Shown here one piece after another: positions 7,977 to 17,250 of a stretch of 64,000 nucleotides of DNA. The notes beneath the pieces were generated by a model, which saw only the letters and a list, made by a program, of their open reading frames with translations, did not search any database and was not told the DNA's origin. How positions within the stretch are numbered: position 1 is the first letter of the stretch; each line of letters begins with the position of its first letter. The DNA is from DASZQY01 sp036511595 (GTDB lineage Bacteria; Pseudomonadota; Alphaproteobacteria; Rhizobiales; Kaistiaceae), in assembly GCA_036511595.1 (NCBI GenBank), contig DATCBY010000019.1, forward strand, positions 1 to 64,000. The letters run 5' to 3'. Both the position numbers and the translations under genes were made by a program.

Positions 7977-8843
7977 ATGAAGATTAGGACTGACGACTAC
8001 CGCGTCCCCGAAGGTGAAGCCGTCGATCTCGCCAAGTGGCCGACCGAGGTGAAACCAGCCTACAAGTCGCACGGCGACTACAAACGCATGCTCGCGGGTC
8101 ACGTTGCCGAACTGAGCGCGCTGCAGGAGATGCACTACGCCGCCAACCGGTACGCTGTGCTCTTTATTTTCCAGGCGATGGACACGGCCGGCAAAGACGG
8201 CGTCATCCGCCACGTCATGTCGGGTGTCAACCCGCAAGGCTGCCAGGTATTCAGCTTCAAGCATCCTTCCGGGGAGGAATTGCAGCACGACTTCCTTTGG
8301 CGCACCACCCGCTCTCTGCCCGAGCGCGGCAAGATCGGCATATTCAACCGGTCGTACTACGAGGAGGTGCTGATCCTGCGCGTCCATCCCGAGCTTCTGG
8401 CCGCCGAAAGTCCGCCTGAGTTGCCCACCCATGACCGGATATGGGAGGAGCGCTATCGCTCGATCGTTAATCTGGAGGAGCACCTTCACCGCAACGGCAC
8501 GCGCGTGGTGAAATTCTTCCTGCATATCTCCAGGGAAGAGCAGCGCAAGCGCCTGCTCGCCCGCCTCGATGACCCGCAGAAGAACTGGAAGTTCAGTCCC
8601 GATGACGTTGTCGAGCGCGGCTTCTGGGATAAGTACATGGCTGCCTACGAGGCCTGCCTCGGCGCTACCAGCACCCGCGACGCGCCCTGGTACGTCGTCC
8701 CCGGCGACGACAAGGAGAATGAACGCCTGATCGTAATGCGGATTATCCTCGAAACCTTCCGTTCGCTCGATCTGGCCTATCCAACCGTGGACAAGAAACG
8801 CGCCGGCGAATTGCGCGCCATTCGCCGGCAGTTGGGAAAATAG
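7977..8843 (+). CDS. ppk2: Polyphosphate kinase 2 family protein (class III type)
   Basis: PPK2 enzymes transfer phosphate between polyphosphate and nucleotides. This 288-residue single-domain protein resembles the class III type that can phosphorylate AMP and ADP. Visible motifs are the Walker A-like QAMDTAGKDGVIRHV, followed by GVNPQGCQVFSF, and the Walker B-like region IGIFNRSYYEEVL. The lid segment has conserved basic residues and KFFLHISREEQRKRL. A clear Shine-Dalgarno (AAGGAG) precedes the ATG. It stands alone, divergent from the mlaE operon. A role in stress or nucleotide homeostasis is plausible given the neighbouring stress locus, but this is inference. No EcfG promoter motif is visible. 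Confidence 0.93.
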   Translation: MKIRTDDYRVPEGEAVDLAKWPTEVKPAYKSHGDYKRMLAGHVAELSALQEMHYAANRYAVLFIFQAMDTAGKDGVIRHVMSGVNPQGCQVFSFKHPSGEELQHDFLWRTTRSLPERGKIGIFNRSYYEEVLILRVHPELLAAESPPELPTHDRIWEERYRSIVNLEEHLHRNGTRVVKFFLHISREEQRKRLLARLDDPQKNWKFSPDDVVERGFWDKYMAAYEACLGATSTRDAPWYVVPGDDKENERLIVMRIILETFRSLDLAYPTVDKKRAGELRAIRRQLGK

Positions 8844-9128
8844 CTTCGGGGGTCCGCCGGCTCCGGGCATCGCTGGCGCCATTTGGCGGGCCGTGTGACC
8901 GGCATCACAACCGCCAGGCGGGTGTTGCACGGCGCGGCCGGGCCGGGCGATCCCGCGTCCTGGCGGCGGGTTAACCGCCCGCGGCCTCGCTTTCCGTGGC
9001 GAATCGATTGGCCGTTGCTGTCAAGTCCCGTCGACAACCGAATGGCCTCGGCGAGTAGCGTTCTTCCGCCGGGACCGCTACACTGGCTGCAATTGAGCCC
9101 TCCCATCCTCCGAGAGATTTCGAACGCC

Positions 9129-9653
9129 ATGGTTTCCTCGCCAGTCGGTTTTCACGTTCGCCGCCACGGAGTGCGCTTTGCGTTTCTGGGCGCTGCGCTT
9201 CTTGCCCTGTCGACGCTTGGTTCGCCTGTCGCCGTCGCCGACGGTGGTCCCTTCGATGGCCTCGCGGGCCGCTGGGCAGGCAACGGCGTGGTCACCTATT
9301 CCGATGGCACGAAGGAGCGCCTTCAGTGCACCGTGAAGTATGATCAGAGCGAGCCGAACAGCATCTCGCAGTCGCTTGCCTGCAGCACGAGCAGCGACAC
9401 CTACAACTTCAAGATCAACGCGTACTATCGCAACCAGGCTGCCTCGCTGGTCGGCCACTGGGATGAACTGGTCCTGCAGATCAGCGGATCGATCAGCGGC
9501 ACGGTTTCCAACGGCCGCATTTCCGGCAATCTCCGCGGTCCCGGCTTCCAGGCCAGCGTCATCGTCGATACCAAGGGCGACCACCAGACCGTGACCATCG
9601 ACGCACCCAACCAGCGCATCAGCCAGGTGGCGATCGCGGTGAAGAAGAACTAG
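9129..9653 (+). CDS. Secreted protein of unknown function
   Basis: This is a 174-residue protein with a typical Sec signal peptide: basic start, hydrophobic core AFLGAALLALSTLG, and a probable cut after PVAVA near residue 39. The mature part is about 135 residues, rich in beta-prone sequence, with FDGLAGRWAGNG and a repeated Ser/Gly pattern (SGSISGTVSNGRISGNLRG). This suggests a small beta-barrel or lipocalin-like fold. Two cysteines (in LQCTV and LACST) could form a disulfide. I recognise it only as the kind of conserved hypothetical protein found in Rhizobiales. The frame stays open upstream to 8883, but the signal peptide fixes the start at 9129. Confidence 0.75.
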   Translation: MVSSPVGFHVRRHGVRFAFLGAALLALSTLGSPVAVADGGPFDGLAGRWAGNGVVTYSDGTKERLQCTVKYDQSEPNSISQSLACSTSSDTYNFKINAYYRNQAASLVGHWDELVLQISGSISGTVSNGRISGNLRGPGFQASVIVDTKGDHQTVTIDAPNQRISQVAIAVKKN

Positions 9654-9663
9654 CGCCCGGCTT

Positions 9664-11304
9664 TTACATGTTCGGGTAGTTAGGCCCGCCACCGCCCTCC
9701 GGCGGCGTCCAGTCGATGTTCTGGTTCGGGTCCTTGATGTCGCACGTCTTGCAGTGGACGCAGTTTGCCGCGTTGATGACGTAGCGCGGGCCGCCCGCCT
9801 CCTCGACCCACTCGTACACCGCCGCCGGGCAATAGAGCGCCGAGGGCCCGTCATAGACGTCGTGCTCGGAGATCTGCTGCAGCGCCATGTCGCGAACCCG
9901 CAGGTGCACCGGCTGGTCTTCCTCGTGCAGCGTGTTCGACAGGAAGACCGAGGACAGACGGTCAAAGGCGAGTGCGCCATCCGCCTTCCCGTAGGGCACG
10001 GGCGCCGCGTCAACGCCGGGCTGGGTCGTGGCGTAGTCCGATCCACCGTGCCCCAGCGTGCCGAGCAGCGAGAAGCCCAGCGTGTTCGTCCACATGTCGA
10101 GGCCGCCGAGAGCAAAACCGCCAAGCGTGCCAAACCGCGACCACAACGGCTTGACGTTCCTGACCGGTTTCAGGTCGCGGCCGATGGCAGAGCCCCGCCA
10201 TCCCTCGTCGTAGCCGGCAAGGTCGTCATGGGCCCGGCCCTCGGCCAGCGCCGCCGCCGCATGCTCGGCCGCCGCCATTCCCGACAGGATGGCGTTGTGG
10301 CTGCCCTTGATGCGCGGCACGTTGACGAAGCCGGCGGCGCAGCCGAGGAGGGCGCCGCCTGCGAACGTCAGTTTCGGCACCGACTGAAGGCCCCCCTCGC
10401 TGATCGCCCGTGCCCCGTAGGCCAGCCGCTTGCCGCCGGCGAAGATGGGCGCAATCGCCGGGTGGGTCTTGAAGCGCTGGAATTCCTGGAACGGGGAAAG
10501 GTGCGGATTCTTGTAGTTGAGGTGCACGACGAAACCGACCGACACGAGGTTGTCGCCCAGGTGGTAGAGAAATGAGCCCCCGCCGGTGCGGTTGTCGAGC
10601 GGCCAGCCAAAGGTGTGTTGCACCAGCCCCGGACGATGGCGCGCCGGGTCCACCTGCCACAGCTCCTTGATGCCGATGCCGTATTTCTGCGGCTCGCGTC
10701 CGAGGTCGAGGCCGAAGCGGCGGATGAGTTGCTTGGCGAGCGAGCCGCGCGCGCCTTCGCCGATCAGCGTGTAGCTCGCGCGCAATTCCACGCCACGCTG
10801 GAAGGTTGGCTTGTGGGTGCCGTCGCGGGCTACCCCCATGTCGCCGGTGGCGACGCCAACCACCGCGCCGCGCTCGTCGTGCAGCGTTTCGGTGGCGGCA
10901 AATCCCGGAAAAATCTCGACGCCCAGCGCCTCCGCCCTGGTCGCCAGCCAGCGGCACACATCGCCGAGCGACGCGACGAAGTTGCCGTGATTGTTCATCA
11001 GCGGCGGCATGATGAAATTGGGGATGCGCAACGCCCCCGCGGTGCCCAGCCAGTAGAAACGGTCGCGGGTCACCGGCGTCTTTAGCGGGTGCTCGCCTTC
11101 CCGCCATCCGGGCAGCAGGGCGTCGAGGCCAATCGGGTCGATCACCGCGCCGGAGAGGATGTGCGCGCCGACTTCTGCACCCTTCTCGATGACGGCAACC
11201 GAGCGCTTCGGCGCAATCTGCTTGAACCGGATGGCAGCCGCGAGCCCTGCCGGCCCGGCGCCCACGACCACCACGTCGAATTCCATTGCTTCGCGGTCGC
11301 TCAT
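9664..11304 (-). CDS. Electron transfer flavoprotein-ubiquinone oxidoreductase
   Basis: ETF-QO passes electrons from reduced electron transfer flavoprotein to ubiquinone, linking fatty-acid and amino-acid oxidation to respiration at the membrane surface. From ATG 11304 it is 546 residues, the usual length. An N-terminal FAD-binding motif VVVGAGPAGLAAAIRF, a middle quinone/flavin region with GCAAGFVNVPRIKGSHNA, and a C-terminal 4Fe-4S ferredoxin-like segment with cysteines in NCVHCKTCDIKDP are all present. A GTG at 11325 is an alternative start. No etfAB genes are visible in the window. It ends ten bases from the convergent secreted-protein gene. Confidence 0.95.
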   Translation of the reverse strand: MSDREAMEFDVVVVGAGPAGLAAAIRFKQIAPKRSVAVIEKGAEVGAHILSGAVIDPIGLDALLPGWREGEHPLKTPVTRDRFYWLGTAGALRIPNFIMPPLMNNHGNFVASLGDVCRWLATRAEALGVEIFPGFAATETLHDERGAVVGVATGDMGVARDGTHKPTFQRGVELRASYTLIGEGARGSLAKQLIRRFGLDLGREPQKYGIGIKELWQVDPARHRPGLVQHTFGWPLDNRTGGGSFLYHLGDNLVSVGFVVHLNYKNPHLSPFQEFQRFKTHPAIAPIFAGGKRLAYGARAISEGGLQSVPKLTFAGGALLGCAAGFVNVPRIKGSHNAILSGMAAAEHAAAALAEGRAHDDLAGYDEGWRGSAIGRDLKPVRNVKPLWSRFGTLGGFALGGLDMWTNTLGFSLLGTLGHGGSDYATTQPGVDAAPVPYGKADGALAFDRLSSVFLSNTLHEEDQPVHLRVRDMALQQISEHDVYDGPSALYCPAAVYEWVEEAGGPRYVINAANCVHCKTCDIKDPNQNIDWTPPEGGGGPNYPNM

Positions 11305-11547
11305 CTCAATCTCAGGCTGGCCCACGCATGATCTCTGCGTTCTCCCGTAGCACGTACGTTTCCATGTGTTCTACGTCGCTCATGCAGGCCTGCGGCGGCT
11401 GGTTTCCGCGATTATTCCCTACCATAACCTGAACAATTCAAATCGAAACACGGCGACCTTGGTGACCGGATATTGACCGTTGATGGAGCATGGTCGTCCT
11501 GGGCCGGGGAGGGTTCCGCGGCCGCCAGACAAGGATACGCGCCGCCC

Positions 11548-13278
11548 ATGAATGCCCCGGCTTCGGACGTCACCGCCACTCCCGATCTCGGGCGCATCAC
11601 CGGCATAACGGGCTCCGGCGCCATCGCCCGCCTGTTCAAGACCGAGGCCGCCGAGCAAGACTCGCGCGTCACCATCGGCCGCCTGGTCGGCATTGCGGCC
11701 GACACCTCGCTGATCGTCGGCGCTGTCGTGCGCATGAACGTGTCGCCGCCCGCCGCCGACGATGTCCTCTCCGGCAGCCTCGTCGTCGACATCGACTTCA
11801 TGGGCGAGATCAGAAACTACGGCACCGACAAGGCGTCGTTCCAGCGTGGCGTCTCGACCTATCCGACCATCAGCAACCATATCCAGCGCCTGGTCAGCGG
11901 CGACATCGCCACCATCCATCACACCGGCAGCGGCGAGACCATCGAGGTCGGTCGCCTGCGCCTCGATCCGACGGTGCCTGCCTACATCAACTTCGAGGAG
12001 CTGCTGCGCAAGCACTTCGCGGTCGTCGGCACCACCGGCGTCGGCAAGTCCACCGCGGTCGCGCTCATTCTCTCCGAAATCCTGGCGAAAAAGGCCAACC
12101 TGCGCATCTTCCTCATCGATCCGCACAACGAGTACGGCCAATGCTTCGGTGACCTCGCACATGTCGTCAGCCCGAAGAACCTCATGCTGCCCTTCTGGCT
12201 TTTCAACTTCGAGGAGATTGTCGACGTTTTCTTCCGCGGCCGGCCGGGCGTCGAGGAGGAGATGGAGATTCTCCAGGAACTGATCCCGATGGCCAAGGCG
12301 CAGTTCGCGGCCGGCTCGCGCGGCGATCGCGTCGTCCTGCGCCGGCAGGGTTCGGGCTTTACGGCCGACACGCCGGTTCCCTACCGTATTTCCGATCTGG
12401 TCAAGCTCATCGACGATCGCATGGGCAAGCTCGAGAACCGCTCGATCTGGACCAAGTATCACCGCCTGATCGCGCGCATCGAAACCCTCGGCCACGACTC
12501 GCGCTACACCTTCATGTTCAACAACCTCTTCATCGAGGACCTGATGGTCCAGGTCCTCGGCGACCTCTTCCGCTTGCCGCTTGCCGGCAAGCCGATTACG
12601 GTCATGCAGCTTGCCGGCTTCCCCGCCGAAGTGCTCGATTCGGTGGTGTCGGTCATGTGTCGCATGGCCTTCGAGTTCGGGGTTTGGAGCGACGGCGCCG
12701 CGCCGCTGCTCGTCGCCTGCGAGGAAGCCCACCGCTACGCGCCCGCCGACAAGAAGCTGGGTTTCGGCCCGACGCTGAAGGCGCTGTCGCGCATCGCGAA
12801 GGAAGGACGCAAGTACGGCGTTTTCCTCGGCGCCATTACCCAGCGTCCGGCCGATCTCGACGCCACGATCCTGTCGCAGTGCTCGACCGTCTTCGCCATG
12901 CGGCTCTCTAACGATCGCGACCAGGCCATCATCCGTTCAGCCGTTCCCGACGCCGGTTCCAGCCTCATCGGCTTTTTGCCGTCACTCGGCAACCGCGAAG
13001 GCATCGCCTTCGGCGAAGGCGTGCCGCTGCCGACACGCTTCCGCTTCAAGGACGTCCCCGCCGAGCGTCTGCCCCGCAGCCAGTCCGGCCAGCAGGCGAA
13101 GCTGGATTCCGACGGTGCCATCGACGCCGATTTCATCCATGCGGTCGTCGATCGCTGGCGCGAGGCCACCACCACCAACCAGCGCCCGCGTTCAAGTTTG
13201 ATGGGCGCCGATGGCGACGCGATGCCGGATTTCGACGACGGCCTTGGCGCGCCGCTGATCCCGCGCAAGGCGGGCTAG
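11548..13278 (+). CDS. HerA-like ATPase (DUF87/HAS-barrel)
   Basis: This 576-residue protein resembles HerA/FtsK-superfamily hexameric ATPases, which in other organisms translocate DNA with the nuclease NurA. An N-terminal HAS-barrel-like region (about 10-140) precedes the ATPase core. Walker A is GTTGVGKS (about 161-168), Walker B-like elements are IFLIDPHNEY and LLVACEEAHRYA, and a later QRPADLD stretch fits sensor/arginine-finger regions. Start 11548 has an AAGGA element upstream; the frame continues to 11473. No nurA-like gene is next to it and it stands alone on the plus strand, divergent from ETF-QO. The cellular role is not evident. Confidence 0.88.
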   Translation: MNAPASDVTATPDLGRITGITGSGAIARLFKTEAAEQDSRVTIGRLVGIAADTSLIVGAVVRMNVSPPAADDVLSGSLVVDIDFMGEIRNYGTDKASFQRGVSTYPTISNHIQRLVSGDIATIHHTGSGETIEVGRLRLDPTVPAYINFEELLRKHFAVVGTTGVGKSTAVALILSEILAKKANLRIFLIDPHNEYGQCFGDLAHVVSPKNLMLPFWLFNFEEIVDVFFRGRPGVEEEMEILQELIPMAKAQFAAGSRGDRVVLRRQGSGFTADTPVPYRISDLVKLIDDRMGKLENRSIWTKYHRLIARIETLGHDSRYTFMFNNLFIEDLMVQVLGDLFRLPLAGKPITVMQLAGFPAEVLDSVVSVMCRMAFEFGVWSDGAAPLLVACEEAHRYAPADKKLGFGPTLKALSRIAKEGRKYGVFLGAITQRPADLDATILSQCSTVFAMRLSNDRDQAIIRSAVPDAGSSLIGFLPSLGNREGIAFGEGVPLPTRFRFKDVPAERLPRSQSGQQAKLDSDGAIDADFIHAVVDRWREATTTNQRPRSSLMGADGDAMPDFDDGLGAPLIPRKAG

Positions 13279-13375
13279 CGCCGCCATTTGCGTCGCGGCT
13301 GTCAGGTAGCGACGAGCGGGCTTTCTCTCCCCCGGCCTTCGGATAGGATGGCCGCCCAAATTCGCGGGAGAGACC

Positions 13376-14311
13376 ATGCCCATCCATAGCGTCGGCGTCA
13401 TTGGCTTCGGCAAGATCGCCCACGACCAGCACGTCCCGTCGATTGCCGGCAATCCCGAGTTTCGGTTGGCCGCTATCACCAGCCAGCGGGGCCTGACGGT
13501 CGCGGGTGTCCCGACCTTCCGCGATCCGGCCGAGATGGTCGCCGCGCTCCCCGATCTCGACGCGGTTGCCGTCTGCACGCCGCCGCAGGTACGCTATGCC
13601 ACCGCTCGCGCCATGCTCGCCGCCGGCAAGCACGTCATGCTGGAGAAGCCGCCGGCGGCCACGCTGAGCGAACTGCACGAACTCGCCCATTTTGCCGACC
13701 AGCAGCGCCGCGTGCTTTTCACCACCTGGCATTCGCAATACAACGCCGCCGTGACCGCGGCGAAGAAGGCGCTCGTCGGCGAGCGCGTCAGCCACATGGC
13801 GGTTAACTGGCGCGAGGACGTGCGCCGCTGGCATCCGGGCCAGAAATGGATCTGGACCTCCGGCGGCTTCGGCGTCTTCGATCCCGGCATCAACGCGCTG
13901 TCGATCGTCAGCCGCATATTGCCGATGCCGGTGTTTGTCGGCAGCGCCGACCTGACGTTTCCCTCCAACTGCGACGCGCCGATCGCCGCCCATCTCGAAC
14001 TGCACGACGGCGAGGGCGGCAGGGGCCTCACCGCCGATTTCGACTGGCGCCATACCGGGACGCAGACCTGGGAGATCACGCTTGAGACCGCCAGCGGCAG
14101 GAAGTTCAAGCTCGAAAACGGCGGCGCCCGCCTGCTGATCGACGGCAAGCTGATCGTCGAGGAGAAGCCGACGGAGTACGAGCAGATCTACGCCCGCTTC
14201 GCCGAAATCCTCGCCGCCGGCAAATCCGACGTCGATCCGGCTCCCTTGCGCTTGGTCGCCGACGCCTTCCTCGTCGGCCGCCGGCTGACCACGGAGCCGT
14301 TCGTTGAATAG
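13376..14311 (+). CDS. Gfo/Idh/MocA aldose 1-dehydrogenase (L-arabinose/D-galactose type)
   Basis: This 311-residue NAD(P)-dependent dehydrogenase closely resembles L-arabinose/D-galactose 1-dehydrogenases, which oxidise the aldose to its lactone. An N-terminal Rossmann fold shows GVIGFGKIAHDQHVPS. The catalytic region includes LEKPPA (Lys of the EKP motif) and the family-specific stretches TTWHSQYNAAV and VNWREDVRRWHPG. It is the first gene of a four-gene coupled run, its end overlapping the SGNH hydrolase start by eight bases. Whether arabinose or galactose is the true substrate cannot be decided from sequence. Confidence 0.88.
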   Translation: MPIHSVGVIGFGKIAHDQHVPSIAGNPEFRLAAITSQRGLTVAGVPTFRDPAEMVAALPDLDAVAVCTPPQVRYATARAMLAAGKHVMLEKPPAATLSELHELAHFADQQRRVLFTTWHSQYNAAVTAAKKALVGERVSHMAVNWREDVRRWHPGQKWIWTSGGFGVFDPGINALSIVSRILPMPVFVGSADLTFPSNCDAPIAAHLELHDGEGGRGLTADFDWRHTGTQTWEITLETASGRKFKLENGGARLLIDGKLIVEEKPTEYEQIYARFAEILAAGKSDVDPAPLRLVADAFLVGRRLTTEPFVE

Positions 14312-14969
14312 CCACCCGCGAACGACCGTCCTCTGCTACGGCGACTCGAACACATGGGGCACCGCGACCGTCGCCCGCCCGGACGGCCGCTACGCTCCCG
14401 ACGAACGCTGGCCCGGTGTGATGCGCCTCGTGCTTGGTCTTCACTGGGACATCATCGAGGAAGGCTTGCCCGGGCGCACGACCGTCAACGACGATCCGGT
14501 CGAGGGCACCGAGAAAAACGGCAGCACCTATCTCCTGCCGTGCCTCGCCAGCCATAAGCCCCTCGATATCGTGGTCATCATGCTGGGCACTAATGACCTC
14601 AAGGCGCGCTTCAACAAGTCGGCCTGGGATATCGCCGCCGGCGTCGGCCGGCTCGTCGCTATCGTCAAGACCACCCCGGCCGTCGGGCGCGGCCGTCGCC
14701 TGCCGGAAATTCTCGTCGTCTGCCCGCCGCCGATGCAGGACAGCCTGCCGGGCTACGCGGAGATGTTCGCCGGGGCCCAACCGAAGTCGAAAGAGCTGGC
14801 GCTCCACATGCGCCGGATGGCGAAAGCCAACGGCGTGCGCTTCTTCGATGCCGGCACCGTCATCCAGTCGAGCACGGTCGACGGCTTCCATCTCGATCCC
14901 GACGCCCACGTGACGCTGGGCCGGGCGGTCGCGGGCTCGCTCTCCGAAATCTCCGGGAGCCTGAAATGA
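14304..14969 (+). CDS. SGNH/GDSL hydrolase, possible sugar lactonase
   Basis: This is a 221-residue cytoplasmic SGNH-family esterase without signal peptide. Block I is CYGDSNTWG with the nucleophile Ser, block III is MLGTNDLK, and block V is DGFHLD with the catalytic Asp and His. It resembles the compact arylesterase/acyltransferase subgroup. The start is TTG 14304 inside the preceding gene, and its stop overlaps the next start as ATGA. Because it is coupled to an aldose 1-dehydrogenase, it may hydrolyse the sugar lactone in place of an SMP-30-type lactonase. That is inference; the family also includes esterases for acetylated sugars. Confidence 0.85.
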   Translation: MNSHPRTTVLCYGDSNTWGTATVARPDGRYAPDERWPGVMRLVLGLHWDIIEEGLPGRTTVNDDPVEGTEKNGSTYLLPCLASHKPLDIVVIMLGTNDLKARFNKSAWDIAAGVGRLVAIVKTTPAVGRGRRLPEILVVCPPPMQDSLPGYAEMFAGAQPKSKELALHMRRMAKANGVRFFDAGTVIQSSTVDGFHLDPDAHVTLGRAVAGSLSEISGSLK

Positions 14970-16198
14970 CGACCGTTGCCGTCATCGGCGGGGGTATCGT
15001 CGGGTCGGCCGCCGCCGTCTGGTTGCTCGCCGAGGGATTCGACGTCACCGTCTTCGAGCGCGACCCCGACGCCCGCCCGGCCTCGACCGGCAACGCCGGC
15101 ATCCTGAACCTGCCCGAGATTTCGCCGCTCGCCCGGCCGTCGATTCTCGCCTCGGTTCCCGGCTGGCTGCTCGATCCGCTGGGGCCGCTGACGTTGCGCG
15201 CCCGCGACCTGCCGGCGCTGACGCCCTGGCTCGCCCGCTTCGTCTATTCGGCGCGCCCCTCTCAGGTCGCCCGCGCCACCGCCGCCCTCGGCTTCATCAT
15301 GAAGACAGCGCTGATTGATCACCAGGAGCTCGCCCGCCGCGCCGGCCTGCCCATCTACATGCGCCGCAACGGCTCCATCTATCTCTATGACACCGATGCG
15401 ATCTTCCGTTCGGCGCTGTCCGAGTGGAAAGAACGCGCCCGCTACGGCGTCGACTATCGCGAGGTCACGGTAGCCGAGGCGCGCGCCATGGTGCCGGCGC
15501 TGAAGGGCGGCTTCGAACGCGCCTTGCTGACGCCCGACCAGTGGTCGGTGACCAGTCCGCTTGAAATCCTGCAGGGCCTTCGCAGCGTAGTCTCGGCGCG
15601 CGGCAGGCTGCTGACGGCCACCATCGACGCGGTCCGCCCCGATGGTGACAAGGTAACGGTGGCCGCCGCTGATGGGACAGCCAGCTCGTTCGACCGCGTC
15701 GTCATTGCCGGCGGCGTCTGGTCGCGTGATCTCGTCCGCAAGCTGGGCCTGCGCGTTCTGCTCGAAGCCGAGCGTGGCTACAACACTACCTTCGCCGACC
15801 CCGGTTTCTCGCTCGACATGTCGGTATTCTTTTCGGCGCACGGTTTCGTCGCCTCGCCGCTGAACGATGGCCTGCGTATTGGCGGCGCCGTCGAACTCGC
15901 CGCCGTCGATGCCCCGCCGAATTTCGAGCGCGCCAGGGCCATGCGCGCCAAGGCCCGCCGCTACTTTCCGGATCTGCCCGAGACCGGCGGCAAGGAGTGG
16001 ATGGGCGCCCGCCCGGCGACGCCCGATTCAATGGCCGTCATCGGCCCACACCCGCAGGATCCGCGCATCGTTTTCGCCTTCGGCCACGGCCATCTCGGTC
16101 TGACCCTCTCCGCCGCCACTGCCCGCCACGTCACGGCGCTCGTCGGCGGTCGACGCGAGCCGGGTCTGGTCCCCTTCGGCATCGAGCGCTTCCAATGA
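14966..16198 (+). CDS. FAD-dependent D-amino acid dehydrogenase, probably for D-hydroxyproline
   Basis: This 410-residue flavoprotein belongs to the DadA/DAAO family. It opens with the dinucleotide-binding motif VAVIGGGIVGSAAAVWLL and has the flavin-contacting TGNAGIL segment near residue 47. The C-terminal GARPATPDSMAVIG and GHGHLGLTLS stretches are typical of the family. It overlaps both neighbours by four bases (ATGA). The downstream gene is a 4-hydroxyproline epimerase, so the likely substrate is cis-4-hydroxy-D-proline, oxidised to pyrroline-4-hydroxy-2-carboxylate. Another D-amino acid remains possible. Confidence 0.88.
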   Translation: MTTVAVIGGGIVGSAAAVWLLAEGFDVTVFERDPDARPASTGNAGILNLPEISPLARPSILASVPGWLLDPLGPLTLRARDLPALTPWLARFVYSARPSQVARATAALGFIMKTALIDHQELARRAGLPIYMRRNGSIYLYDTDAIFRSALSEWKERARYGVDYREVTVAEARAMVPALKGGFERALLTPDQWSVTSPLEILQGLRSVVSARGRLLTATIDAVRPDGDKVTVAAADGTASSFDRVVIAGGVWSRDLVRKLGLRVLLEAERGYNTTFADPGFSLDMSVFFSAHGFVASPLNDGLRIGGAVELAAVDAPPNFERARAMRAKARRYFPDLPETGGKEWMGARPATPDSMAVIGPHPQDPRIVFAFGHGHLGLTLSAATARHVTALVGGRREPGLVPFGIERFQ

Positions 16199-17199
16199 GC
16201 CGCCACACCTTCTTCTGCGTCGATGCCCACACCGCCGGCAATCCGGTACGCGTCGTGGTCGGCGGCGCGCCGCCGCTCACCGGCGCCACCATGAGCGACC
16301 GCCGCCAGCACTTCATTCGCGACTACGACTGGATTCGCACCGGCCTGATGTTCGAGCCGCGCGGCCACGATGTCATGTCCGGCTCCGTCCTCTACGCGCC
16401 GATCCGCGACGACACCGACGCGGCGATCGTCTTCATCGAGACAAGCGGTTGCCTGCCCATGTGCGGGCACGGCACCATCGGCACCGTCACGGTACTGCTG
16501 GAGGAGGGGCTGGTGACGCCGAAGCGGGAAGGGCACCTGCGCCTGGAAGTTCCCGCCGGAATCGTCGAGGCGGAATACACCCGCGACAATCACGGCAACG
16601 TCGTCAACGTGCGCATCCGCAACGTGCCGGCGTTCCTGTTTCAGACCGGCCTATCGGTCGAGGTCCCCGACTTCGGCCATCTCGTCTTCGACATCGCCTA
16701 CGGCGGCAACTTCTACGCCATCATCGAGCCGCAGGAGAGCTATCGCGACCTCGACGATCTTTCCGCCTTCGATATCCAGAAGCTCTCCCCGGTGGTCCGC
16801 CGCCTGGTCAACGAGAAGTACACGTTCGTGCATCCGGAGAACCCGACCATCTCCGGCGTCCGCCACATCCTGTGGGCGGGCAAGCCGCACGATCCTTCGG
16901 CGAACGCCCGCAATGCCGTCTTCTACGGCGAGAAGGCCATCGACCGCTCCCCATGCGGCACTGGCACTTCCGCGCGCATCGCCCAGCTCGCCGCGCGCGG
17001 CCAACTCAAGGTCGGCGACGACTTCGTCCACGAATCGATCATCGGCAGCCTGTTCCACGGCCGCGTCGAGGCCGCCACCAAAGTCGGCGACTACGCCGCG
17101 GTCGTGCCCTCCATCGCCGGGCAGGCGTGGGTGACGGGCCACAACACCATCTTCCTCGACGACCGCGATCCCTTCGTGAAAGGCTTCAGCGTTCTCTAG
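16195..17199 (+). CDS. 4-hydroxyproline epimerase (proline racemase family)
   Basis: This 334-residue enzyme interconverts trans-4-hydroxy-L-proline and cis-4-hydroxy-D-proline, the first step of hydroxyproline catabolism. Both catalytic cysteines are present: Cys90 in MCGHGTIG and Cys254 in SPCGTGTSAR. Two cysteines argue for an epimerase rather than a trans-3-hydroxyproline dehydratase, which has Ser or Thr at the first position. The DAHTAGNPVRVV N-terminus is typical. The ATG at 16195 overlaps the upstream stop; longer frames reaching 15997 run through the dehydrogenase gene and are not real. It is the last gene of the coupled run. Confidence 0.93.
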   Translation: MSRHTFFCVDAHTAGNPVRVVVGGAPPLTGATMSDRRQHFIRDYDWIRTGLMFEPRGHDVMSGSVLYAPIRDDTDAAIVFIETSGCLPMCGHGTIGTVTVLLEEGLVTPKREGHLRLEVPAGIVEAEYTRDNHGNVVNVRIRNVPAFLFQTGLSVEVPDFGHLVFDIAYGGNFYAIIEPQESYRDLDDLSAFDIQKLSPVVRRLVNEKYTFVHPENPTISGVRHILWAGKPHDPSANARNAVFYGEKAIDRSPCGTGTSARIAQLAARGQLKVGDDFVHESIIGSLFHGRVEAATKVGDYAAVVPSIAGQAWVTGHNTIFLDDRDPFVKGFSVL

Positions 17200-17250
17200 C
17201 AGACATACGCGACTTCGCCGTATTCGTTGTCGGTCGACCTCAATCGCATT

